A stretch of DNA of 64,000 nucleotides from Pristionchus mayeri (taxonomy: Eukaryota > Nematoda > Chromadorea > Rhabditida > Neodiplogasteridae): NCBI GenBank assembly GCA_036245805.1, contig BTRK01000004.1, positions 12,152,001-12,216,000 on the forward strand, written 5' to 3'. Below are positions 56,030 to 64,000 of this stretch, piece by piece; position 1 is the stretch's first letter, and every line of letters starts with the position of its first letter. The notes under the pieces were generated by a model. That model saw only the letters and a list, made by a program, of their open reading frames with translations. It searched no databases and was not told the origin of the DNA. The translations under genes and the position numbers were made by a program.

Positions 56030-57062
56030 GTTAATATTATTGAAGAGGCGTGTACAGAACATGGAAGATGGTCTTGGTAGGAGAGCGGCAAGATCGTATA
56101 AGGTAGATGTTATCTCAACAAGTACACATCATTCCGCGATTAATCTCCTGTCTACTATTAATTTTGAAGTCTAATTGGACTTCTGGTTGAATAATTATAT
56201 AGCTCTGAAGTTTTGGTCGATAATGTATTCTACTTGAGGATAGATCATCTCAAAATGTCGCCGATTGAAAACGAAAAATCGCACAGATCTGACCAAGAGA
56301 GCACGAAATTTCCATTTCTTTATCTACAGCGCACCGGCGCATAGAATGCTCACTCATTCTCTACTATAAAGAGGGAACACAAACAGGGAGGAATGCACCA
56401 AGTGGAATACTTCCTCTAATTGCACAAACTACTGCTCCCCCATTATATGATTCTTAACCTTATTCTCTATGTTGTTGGAATGATTTTGCCGACTAAGCAT
56501 TGTAATTGGAACTCAATGCGTTTCTCATAAAACGCGCGTCTCTCATCGATTCGTCAGTTGTTAGCACAACCATTGACTTTTCCTACTAGCTTTCCTTCAA
56601 ATAATGGTTTTTATTACATACTGCTTCACCAAGTCTGCTTCAAGTAAATAGCAGTATTTAGTAAAGCGATTCCTTAAATCTTTCTATGCAGTGCTCTTTC
56701 CGCTCTTCAAATCACAAACTACGCCGTTCCCTGATCTCGCATCAATTTCCAATGTTCGATCGAGTGTTTCTTGTTATTTCCATTCCTTAGACGAACTTGT
56801 GTTTACTGATTCGTCTCAGTGCAAGAGGGCAGGGTCTGGTGTTTGAATGCCGTATATTACTCTCTCCATGTTTTCTAGAAATGTTCTTCGTACTCTATCA
56901 ATTCTCCGAGAGCTCAAATGCAGTAGAATGGGTCCATACTCGAACTCAATCGTCATGTTATTGCCCTAACAGATATAACGCTCACAGTAATAACTATTGA
57001 AGAATGGACTCTTTTCTCCTTCTTGTTCATACTCTTATTGGCGTCTCATATTCCTCTAATTC
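56030..57062. other. No gene seen
   Basis: Intergenic region between collagen and UGT. Only short frames without splice support; presumably holds the UGT promoter. Confidence 0.5.
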
Positions 57063-57065
57063 GTG

Positions 57066-57074
57066 TTTACCAGA
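57066..57074 (+). promoter_or_regulatory. Candidate trans-splice acceptor of the UGT gene
   Basis: CGTGTTTACCAG with one A before the ATG at 57075, a position typical of splice-leader acceptance. Confidence 0.45.
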
Positions 57075-59924
57075 ATGCGCTACTCTCTGGCACTTCTTCT
57101 AATGACTCTCATTGCCGCTGATTCCTACAAGATCCTCGTGTACAGCCCGAAGTTCGCCCATTCTCACTCGTCCTACATTGGCAAAATCGCAGACATTCTC
57201 GCAGAAGCTGGACATAATGTCGTTAGTTTGCTCTGCATGTTGCGCCTCCAAATGTCAAGACGTGTTTCAGTCAACGATTGTGTCTGTTTTCGATGCCGAC
57301 GTTACAGACGGAACTAAGCTGACGAATGTTATTAGGATTCCACCGGTAATTTTCATTTAGACTCGAGTCGTACTTGATACATACACTAGATACATTCACA
57401 AATGAATCTATCTTTTGATCTACGAGATAATTCATTGCACAATTCCAATTCCGCTCACAATTTCAGGGCCCTGGCATTGCAGAAAAATATAAGCAAATGA
57501 AAGAAAACATGGCGAGCATGGTGGAATCGGCGTTCGATGCTAGCAGATTCAACCCGAGGGGAGCCTATGATGTTGGTTTTCTTTATCTTCCTCTCAGAGC
57601 CGTGGGAAAACCTAATTTCCAATTATTATTAGAATTCAAGTAATTATTGCAGATGGGGAAGATGTTGAGCGGCCTATTCTCAGCACAATGTCAAGCTCTT
57701 CTCGAACAACCGGGACTAATCGACCAACTCATTGTGCGCATTCCTAAACGTTTTTCGGTACCAGTTCGGATGAGAACTATGACGCCATGTCGCCTTTGAT
57801 ATATCAAAGGCGGCATGACGGCATACTTCTCATCCGACCTAGTACCCGTTTTTGGGTATGACTACAGGATTTCAGGCGGAGCAATACGACGTTTTCTTCG
57901 CTGAACACTTTGATATGTGCGGTGTTGGTGAGGCTGTTTATTTTAACATTATTATGCAATACCATTGAAAGGGTTGGAAAGGCGAGTTTGTCAAGCAAGT
58001 TTTAAAATTTCTCAGGTCTCTCCCATGTGATCAAGCCGCGATCGCTAATCTCAGTAGCAGCTACGGCTCCTGGAGGACCGCAACTGGAAGAGTTCGGCAT
58101 TCCATACTCAATCAGCTATTTGCCAGGTACGTAATCTGAGAATTTTGCAATTGATACTGATTTTAAAAATTTGCAGTCGCTAAGATGAACGTTCACTCAA
58201 TTTGGGATCGCCTCGTCAACATTTACTTAGATTTCGAAGGCAGGATCGCGTTGAATCAAATACGGACGTCGGTCGGTCACTGCTATTGGCATACTTTGAG
58301 CAGTAATATTTCAGATTTATGCTTTGTACAAGGAGAAGTTTGACCAGAATTTTCCAACGCTGATGGTAATTTGTATGATGATAGTTGTTCAAAACCAAAA
58401 TATTCCAGCAAATATCTTCGAATTCCGCCTATGTGTTTACTTTCATGGAACCATTGATCGAGTTTGCCATTTCCACGATCAGCAAGGCGGGTTACCTTCT
58501 GAACATAAACATTCATAAAATGAAATAAATGTGCAAATAACTTGTGATTCACAAGGTGATTCCGATCGGTGGTATTAATGACAAAGAACCGAAGACACTG
58601 AGCGAGGTTTGTGGTGAAAGCATCGGAAACATATCAATGTCGTCTCAATTTCCATTACTCAGGATTGGGAACAGGTCCTATCACGAAGGCAGGGAACAAT
58701 TCTCATTTCGTTCGGATCCATTATTAAGTCAGCTTATCTTCCGCGCAAAGTAAAACTTTCGATTGTTGAGGTAATGAACACGTGTAATCCTTACACAATT
58801 GGAATTAAGGCAGTGAAAGCTATTCCGGACATCACATTTATCTGGAAATACGAAGTCGAAGATGAATTTACAAAAGAAGTTACATCCAAGGTGAAAATTC
58901 GATTAGCTCTGGAACAAGGCGATTGAAGATTCCGAACCTCCACATCACAAAGTGGATGCCGCAACTGGATTTGCTCGGTGAGAAATGAAAATTTCTTTTC
59001 TTATTTTTGAATATCTTCTTTCTATGCACTCTCATGATCGATTCGCCCGGTCGAGATACTCGATAGTGCAATGAACGAATAGACCGTGAGCAATTTTAGC
59101 GCATCCTAACGTTTCAATGTTTATCACCCACGGCGGGATGGGCTCCGCTCAAGAGACGGCACTCAGAGGCGTACCAGGTAGAGTTCGATAAATGGCCTCC
59201 GTCTCTCCAATTCAAATGCTCTCTCCGATTTACCGGTCTAGAGGGCGTGGCATGAAAAGATAAAGGCTCGAACCATAATTCCAGGCATCTTCATCCCACT
59301 CTTCGCCGATCATCCTAGGAACGCCGCGATGATGGAGCACAACGGACTGGGGAGGGTGAGTTGTATTGTTCGAGAAACGGACGGTCGTCTCTTCATTTTT
59401 TCACTATCTCTGCCGGTAGATCGGTGAGAGTATAGAATGAAGCGATCGTGGTTCCGTGTCTCCACAAATGCGGCAGACAGGCTCGGGTTTGCTGTTGGGC
59501 ATCTACAATTCTAACCCAGTGCCTTCCGTACAACATAATCATGTACGGTTCCCGATAACGAATGCGAAGCAATGTCTTGCTCCAATTATTCATTAGATTT
59601 TGATACAGTTCACATTGAAATATTTCAGATTCTTGACAAATCCGAGTTAGCTAATTCGGATCGCCTGGTTGAGATGATCAAGGAGGTGTTGGAGAACAGA
59701 AGGCAATTCTATAAATTGAGCAAACAAACATCACTAACAAATTAAGGTACCGCGATAATGTTCGACGAGTTTCCGCAATGCTGCGCGCTCGTCCGTTCAC
59801 GGCGAGAGAAAAATTGGTCAAATACACGGAATTCGCGGCTGAATTCGGTCCGTCGAAGGCACTCCGACCGCAATCGTACGATATGAACTGGATCGAGCTG
59901 AACAATGTGGTACCACAACAGTAG
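57075..59924 (+). CDS. UDP-glycosyltransferase (UGT), missing its C-terminal anchor
   Basis: Seventeen exons (57075-57221, 57271-57345, 57467-57571, 57653-57733, 57876-57927, 58016-58126, 58177-58271, 58315-58365, 58409-58486, 58556-58606, 58663-58770, 58810-58890, 58929-58977, 59100-59177, 59285-59355, 59629-59702, 59747-59924), about 494 residues. The signal peptide is MRYSLALLLMTLIAA. The N-terminal acceptor domain has SYIGKIADILAEAGHNV. The donor-binding domain shows ILISFGSII, FIWKYE, and the signature WMPQLDLLAHPNVSMFITHG with HGG, then GIFIPLFADHPRNAAMMEHN. The enzyme would glycosylate small lipophiles in the endoplasmic reticulum. Two junctions (after 58486 and after 59702) need GC-AG introns. 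Translation stops at 59924 inside the tip of a MITE, right after the soluble C-terminus, so the usual membrane anchor is absent. Introns 4 and 13 to 15 contain repeats. Confidence 0.85.
57758..57846. repeat. Near-perfect hairpin, family 2 copy 2
   Basis: A ~89-bp palindrome with AGTTCGGATGAGAACTATGA at its left and complement at its right, inside UGT intron 4 (57734-57875). Sister of 16461-16537. Confidence 0.85.
59018..59095. mobile_element. Introner-like MITE copy (UGT intron 13)
   Basis: A diverged copy: ATGCACTCTCATGATCGATT and CTCGATAGTGCAATGAACG. It fills most of the 122-bp intron 58978-59099. Confidence 0.6.
59181..59275. mobile_element. Introner-like MITE that makes up almost an entire intron (UGT intron 14)
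   Basis: The tip GAGTTCGATAAATGG follows TA at 59179-59180. The right end GGCTCGAACCATA lies 7 bp before the exon. The intron is 59178-59284 (107 bp), of which the element plus TA covers about 99 bp. The GT donor overlaps the target TA. Confidence 0.85.
59366..59465. mobile_element. Introner-like MITE copy (UGT intron 15)
   Basis: GTTCGAGAAACGGACGGTCG and CTCTTCATTTTTTCAC answer AGAATGAAGCGATCGTGGTT. It starts about 10 bp after the donor of the intron 59356-59628. Confidence 0.75.
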
Positions 59925-60032
59925 AGTTCGATACACGGACCTTTGTATCGTTACAATTATTTCGCTGTAGACCTGTCGGTGAGGGGAAATTGAAAAATGA
60001 AGCCAAAAACGAATGCCAGTTTATAGAACTCT
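59924..60032. mobile_element. Introner-like MITE at the UGT 3' end
   Basis: TA at 59922-59923 is followed by GAGTTCGATACACGGACC; the right tip is TAGAACTC near 60025-60032. The stop codon TAG of the UGT is formed by the target TA plus the first base of the element; the same bases could serve as a GT splice donor (CAACA before gtagag). Confidence 0.7.
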
Positions 60033-60129
60033 TGAGCATTAATACAATTGAATATATGAGTGACTATCTGAGAGAATTGAGCTATTCTACCTATGAGCCG
60101 TACAGCAAAATATGAAAGTTCATATAAAT

Positions 60130-60395
60130 ATTGTCCTAGGGGTAACTTTTCGCATAGAGTTCGAAAATCGACCCTAGGAAGCCGTATCTCTCATCCCTCA
60201 TATCTTTTTCTGCGCTGAATTTGAGCGGTCGGTTTTTGTAATTTTTGAACGGCGCATCCAAACCCCATATAAGTATAGTAATTCTGAACGAACTCGACGA
60301 GATAAACATTTTTACTGTTGGAAGTGAAAGGCTAGCTCATCTTTGAAAAAAGTTGAGGCCATTTTAAATGTTAAAATTTTCATTGTGAAAACGTA
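60130..60395. repeat. Fragment of the large-palindrome family
   Basis: GTAATTCTGAACGAACTCGA and TTTTTACTGTTGGAA match 49195-49270, and the preceding block matches the complement of 52143-52270. It abuts the 3' end of the RTE element. Confidence 0.75.
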
Positions 60396-63350
60396 TATTT
60401 CATTATTTCATTATTTATCCAAGATCAAGGTCTGGGCCTGGTGGAAAATGCTATTCTTCCAAGCAACGGGATCTCTTCTACACACGCTATCCCAGTTCGG
60501 TCCCAGTTGTTGCACGAATTCGTCCCTCCATCTCGTCCGTGGTCTTCCAATTGGACGGACTCGATCATAGGGAGTCCATTCCATCACTCGTTTAGTCCAT
60601 CTGTCGTCATCGAGCAATGCTATTCGTGCTGCCCAGTTCCACTTTCTCTGCATCGCTTGCACTCTAATATCCGGGATTGGCACTTTCTGCGACAGCCATT
60701 CATTGGTTCGACGATCCAGCCTCGTAACTCCGCACATTTTCCTCATCATACTTCGTTGTACTACTATGAGACGGTTGGTAATCTTTTTGGTCGGACTCCA
60801 TATTTCACTTCCGTATAAAAGTGCTGGCATAACACACATTCTGTAGACTCTGGCCTTGAGGCCCATTTCTATCTTTCTGTTGATTAAGAATTCATGAAAT
60901 CGATTAAATCCTCTCCAAGCACTTCCGATCCGGCGATTTATTTCAAGCATGAGATTTTGATCGAATGATACCCTTGTTCCAAGATATACAAAGGAATCGA
61001 CGTAAGTCAAAGGTTGTCGGTCAGCAAATAATTTGGTTTGTTTTCGATTGCACATAACGACAGTCTTCTTTTTGTTTAAAATCAGTCCCACCTTCTTGCT
61101 TGCGGAACAAAGATCGTCAATCATCGTTTGTACTTCTTTTGGGGAATGTGAGATTAATACTACATCATCTGCATAACGAAGGTGACTTAGTCTTCTCCCA
61201 TCGATATTGATTCCATACTCCTCCCAATTCATCGCACTCAGACAATCCTCGATTACTGCGTTAAACAGGTGAGGAGAGAGCGGGTCGCCTTGTCGGACAC
61301 CTCTGGCTACGTTGATAGGGACTTTGTCTTGTCCCAAACGTACGAATACTTGGCCTTTATCGTATGCGTTCCTTATAACGTTCACAATTTTAGAATGCAC
61401 TCCTTGATTCGTTAACGCTTGCCACACTGCTCCAAATTCTATGCTATCAAAGGCTTTTGCGTAATCTATGAAGACCAGAATGCATGGAAAATCATACTCC
61501 ACTGAGCGGCTTATGAGTTCACTGATTGCAAACGAGTGGTCTAGTGTAGAAAAGTTTCTCCTGAATCCAGCTTGCTCGCTTGGTTGGTGGGCGTTGAGAG
61601 TTCGTTCTATCCTTGTGTCGATCGTGGACGTAAACACTTTGTAGATGAGATTGAGTAAGGCGATTGGCCGGTAGTTTGTTATGTCCAGCATGTTTCCCTT
61701 CTTGAATATGAGTGAAATGAAAGAATTCGAGAGACTGTCCGGAATCTCTTCTTGGGCTATCCACTGGTTGAACAATTCGGCTAAAGGTTCCAAGAGCACT
61801 TTTAAGCCACTCTTTAGCATCTCCGCATTAATTCGATCAGGTCCCGGTGATTTTCCGTTTTTCAGTTTCTTCACTGCATTTTTAACTTCACTTTTCAATA
61901 TCGGGAGAAAAGAATCAGTTGAACAAGATTTAACTCTCGGCGGCCTTTGATTGCTCACAAATAATCCATCGTAAAAGCCTTTCACGACACATTTCATATC
62001 ATTCTTGGAGTAGGCAATGCTTCCATCGGGCTTTTCCAATTGATTCACTTGAGTGTTTCCTATCTGCGATGATCGTAGAGCTCTTCGTGTACTATGCCCG
62101 TATCGGACTGCTTCGCGCACTACCTCCAAGTGTCGCTTTCGCAGATCTTCTGCTATTGAGAATCGCAATAATTTACTTGTTTGGCAATATTGGATTCGAT
62201 TCAGTACGTTGGCTCCGCTATCTCGCAAACGTCGCCTTCTTTCAAATAATTCCTCAGTATTCTTAGAGAACCTCGGGTCTCTTTGTCTCGGCATCATTGA
62301 TTCGTTAGCCAATTCCCCCATCGCGATTGATAGTTTCTTATAAGAGGAAAACTCAGCTTTTGATTTCAAATGAATTTTGCTTTGAAACAATAGACGGTCA
62401 AATTGCATTGGAGGACGAGGCTGTTTGTAATATCTTCTCGACTTGACTTCAATTTTCATTCGAGCCATAATTAATCGATGGTCTGTGGCAAAATTGAATC
62501 GGCCAACAACACTGACGTCTTGAATTATTGGCTTATCACGAGATAGAATATAGTCTATTTGGTTTCTCGTTTGCATATTCGGAGACAACCATGTCCATTT
62601 TCTTGATTCTCGCTTGTCGAATTGGGTGTTGTGCACGAATAGTTTGGATTCTGTGCAGAAGTCGAATAAGATCTGGCCTCTTTCATTGCGATCTCCTGAA
62701 CCATGTCTTCCTACAAATCTTTCATCGTCCGATAGTCGTTTCCCAATCTTGGCGTTGAAGTCGCCGGTGACTACTACATGTCCCCTGCCTCCCCCAGGTA
62801 GTCGAACACTACGGGAGGAAGAGTCCACGAGAGCACCTAACTCATTCAGAAGGCAATTGTATTCATCGTCAGAGTGGCTTGTTGTTGGGGCGTATACAGA
62901 TATGACACGTAGGCCGAAAGAAGGAACATCGATAAACGACAGACGGTCGTTGACGGAGTGGAAGGTGACTTGAGGAGCGAGATGGCTGGCAACCAGGAAG
63001 CCGGTGCCATTGTGGGATCGGACTCCATATGCAACTAGCAGGTGACCAGAATTGGCTAGTGTGATGGAGGTTCGACCTGGCCTACGGACTTCCTGGAGCG
63101 CAATTACGTCGAAAGAGACTCCACTCACGCAATGTTCCAGTTCTGCCACTCGAGCATCCGACTTGAGAGTTCGTGCGTTTAGAGATCCGATGCGTAAGGT
63201 CGAAGATTGCATCCGATGGACAGGCGAGACCCAGTGCGGTTGTCCAAGCTGACGACTGGGGACTCCCAAACGCGCACCAGAGAGGAGGCGATCAGAGTAC
63301 GACCACCCCTCGCGAGCGCACGAATGGAGAAAAACGTATATACCGGGGTG
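60396..63350 (-). mobile_element. RTE-type non-LTR retrotransposon, apparently full length
   Basis: A minus-strand element with a short 5' leader (63270 to about 63350), one long frame and a 3' end made of short AATAATGAAATAATGAAATA-like repeats near 60396-60420 in place of poly-A. No target duplication could be fixed with confidence. Confidence 0.8.
60411..63269 (-). CDS. RTE endonuclease/reverse transcriptase polyprotein (952 aa, intact)
   Basis: The N-terminal apurinic-type endonuclease spans roughly residues 25-260: LRIGSLNARTLKSDARVAEL, ALQEVRR, VVTGDFNAKIG, QIDYILSRDKP and ATDHRLIMA contain the catalytic Asn, Glu, Asp and His positions. The reverse transcriptase spans about 470-780: NYRPIALLNLIYKVF, FIDYAKAFDSIEF, GVRQGDPLSPHLFN and the YADDVVLI active site. 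A C-terminal region with RPRTRWRDEF follows, a typical RTE ending. There is no stop or frameshift over 2.86 kb, so the copy is young and may be mobile. The upstream frame is open past residue 1, so the true start may be slightly different. Confidence 0.92.
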   Translation of the reverse strand: MGVPSRQLGQPHWVSPVHRMQSSTLRIGSLNARTLKSDARVAELEHCVSGVSFDVIALQEVRRPGRTSITLANSGHLLVAYGVRSHNGTGFLVASHLAPQVTFHSVNDRLSFIDVPSFGLRVISVYAPTTSHSDDEYNCLLNELGALVDSSSRSVRLPGGGRGHVVVTGDFNAKIGKRLSDDERFVGRHGSGDRNERGQILFDFCTESKLFVHNTQFDKRESRKWTWLSPNMQTRNQIDYILSRDKPIIQDVSVVGRFNFATDHRLIMARMKIEVKSRRYYKQPRPPMQFDRLLFQSKIHLKSKAEFSSYKKLSIAMGELANESMMPRQRDPRFSKNTEELFERRRRLRDSGANVLNRIQYCQTSKLLRFSIAEDLRKRHLEVVREAVRYGHSTRRALRSSQIGNTQVNQLEKPDGSIAYSKNDMKCVVKGFYDGLFVSNQRPPRVKSCSTDSFLPILKSEVKNAVKKLKNGKSPGPDRINAEMLKSGLKVLLEPLAELFNQWIAQEEIPDSLSNSFISLIFKKGNMLDITNYRPIALLNLIYKVFTSTIDTRIERTLNAHQPSEQAGFRRNFSTLDHSFAISELISRSVEYDFPCILVFIDYAKAFDSIEFGAVWQALTNQGVHSKIVNVIRNAYDKGQVFVRLGQDKVPINVARGVRQGDPLSPHLFNAVIEDCLSAMNWEEYGINIDGRRLSHLRYADDVVLISHSPKEVQTMIDDLCSASKKVGLILNKKKTVVMCNRKQTKLFADRQPLTYVDSFVYLGTRVSFDQNLMLEINRRIGSAWRGFNRFHEFLINRKIEMGLKARVYRMCVMPALLYGSEIWSPTKKITNRLIVVQRSMMRKMCGVTRLDRRTNEWLSQKVPIPDIRVQAMQRKWNWAARIALLDDDRWTKRVMEWTPYDRVRPIGRPRTRWRDEFVQQLGPNWDSVCRRDPVAWKNSIFHQAQTLILDK

Positions 63351-63399
63351 TAATTGTAAGTATGGTCATTGAATTCCCCGTGAAAAGTTACTCCTGGAA

Positions 63400-64000
63400 C
63401 CAAATTTTCGCTCGTAAATTCGCGATGCAATTATATTTCCCGAAATTCGGAAAAGGGAAGTATGGTGAATCAGTGAGTCGGAAATCTCGTGCATTTGCGA
63501 TTTCAACATTTTATCAATTAGGAAATGTTTTCAATACTGTACGTCAACTTTTTATGCATAATTAGAGTGTTCTCTTCAATAACATGACTTGCGACATCAA
63601 AAAATCATTTTTTCAACTTCACAATTTCTCAAATTTATACGTTTCAAATTCAATATTTCGAGCTCGCTTTACGCTCTAGCTGAAGCCATTCTGTAGCATG
63701 CCTCGAGTTCTGTGAAAATTGCTGGAACAGTCCTCCTCCAATATGTCGGAGCTGTAGTTATTGACGCCCGAATATGGGTCAGAAGTTTGCACGAAAATAT
63801 TTAAATTCATTTTTGGAGTTAATTTTGAGAATTCTGATTAGATATTGTTGTAAATAATATTTTCGTAATATGGTGCATAAACTTTTACACAAAAATGCAC
63901 ACCTCTCCCCCTTTCAAAATTTCCGAAATTTTCGATATTTGAAAATTTCGATTTTTGAAAAATTGTTCAAACGGTCACTTTTCCATACGTATATGATTCC
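63400..64000. other. No gene seen
   Basis: AT-rich sequence with TTTCGAAATTT-like words at 63900-63970. No exon or bounded repeat recognised. Confidence 0.45.

Noticed and set aside
54918..56080. Arg/Trp-rich, Glu/Leu-rich and Leu/His-rich open frames over the collagen
   Set aside because: They are other-frame shadows of the GC-rich Gly/Ala codons of the collagen exon.
57734..57875. In-frame extension of the UGT through the hairpin in intron 4
   Set aside because: Reading through meets a stop; donor gtgcgc and the acceptor before GCGGAGCAATAC give a continuous UGT alignment.

Overview
The window is nuclear DNA of a nematode, most likely a free-living rhabditid or diplogastrid. The evidence is one cuticle collagen, a DB-domain secreted protein, a thaumatin-like protein, a membrane-type UDP-glucosyltransferase, several divergent nematode chemoreceptor families (Srd, Str, Srh/Sri types), an RTE retrotransposon, very short exons (about 50-200 bp) with mostly short introns, and splice-leader-like acceptors just before start codons. 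I cannot name the species from the sequence.

Layout. 0.7-1.6 kb: a ~900-bp mariner-type non-autonomous element. 2-6.9 kb: two tandem 7TM paralogues on the minus strand. 6.9-9.3 kb: two foldback elements and a tRNA half. 10.3-12.3 kb: a Str-type receptor, abutted by a 5'-truncated CR1/jockey-like LINE (12.3-14.36 kb). 14.8-17.1 kb: a complete Srd receptor on the minus strand. 18.6-19.8 kb: an Srh-type receptor split inside an exon by a 724-bp foldback with an 8-bp target duplication. 20.6-22.2 kb: DB-domain protein. 24.9-26.9 kb: an unrecognised 231-residue protein. 27-29.6 kb: foldbacks. 29.7-38.4 kb: a 1.3-kb pure pyrimidine tract joined to a 7.5-kb array of about 191 copies of a 39-bp unit. 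38.4-39.7 kb: a segmental duplicate of 45.45-46.73 kb. 39.7-41.3 kb: a truncated Srd gene with a mariner-type element in an intron. 41.9-43.0 kb: thaumatin-like gene. 43.8-47.5 kb: an Srd gene interrupted by a foldback that itself carries a small copy of the 39-bp array. 47.7-52.2 kb: nested palindromes, one about 3 kb and nearly perfect. 54.1-56.0 kb: collagen. 57.1-59.9 kb: UGT. 60.4-63.3 kb: intact RTE element.

The most striking feature is the 39-bp satellite. Every unit holds a four-block heat-shock element (alternating nTTCn and nGAAn with correct 5-bp phasing, including the TTCTAGAA core), so the array offers close to 190 HSF-1 sites beside 1.3 kb of GA/CT repeat. This resembles a hugely amplified heat-shock promoter and recalls human satellite III, which binds HSF1 in nuclear stress bodies. 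A five-copy version sits in a foldback arm at 45.25 kb, flanked by a 30-bp direct repeat, while the opposite arm keeps the empty site, so the insertion of the array can be read directly.

A second theme is intron structure. A ~108-bp TA-flanked inverted-repeat family occurs at least eleven times, mostly inside introns, and one 107-bp UGT intron consists almost wholly of a copy, as in introner elements. Several introns also need GC-AG splicing. Long open frames across the satellite are an artefact of its 13-codon period and are not annotated as genes.
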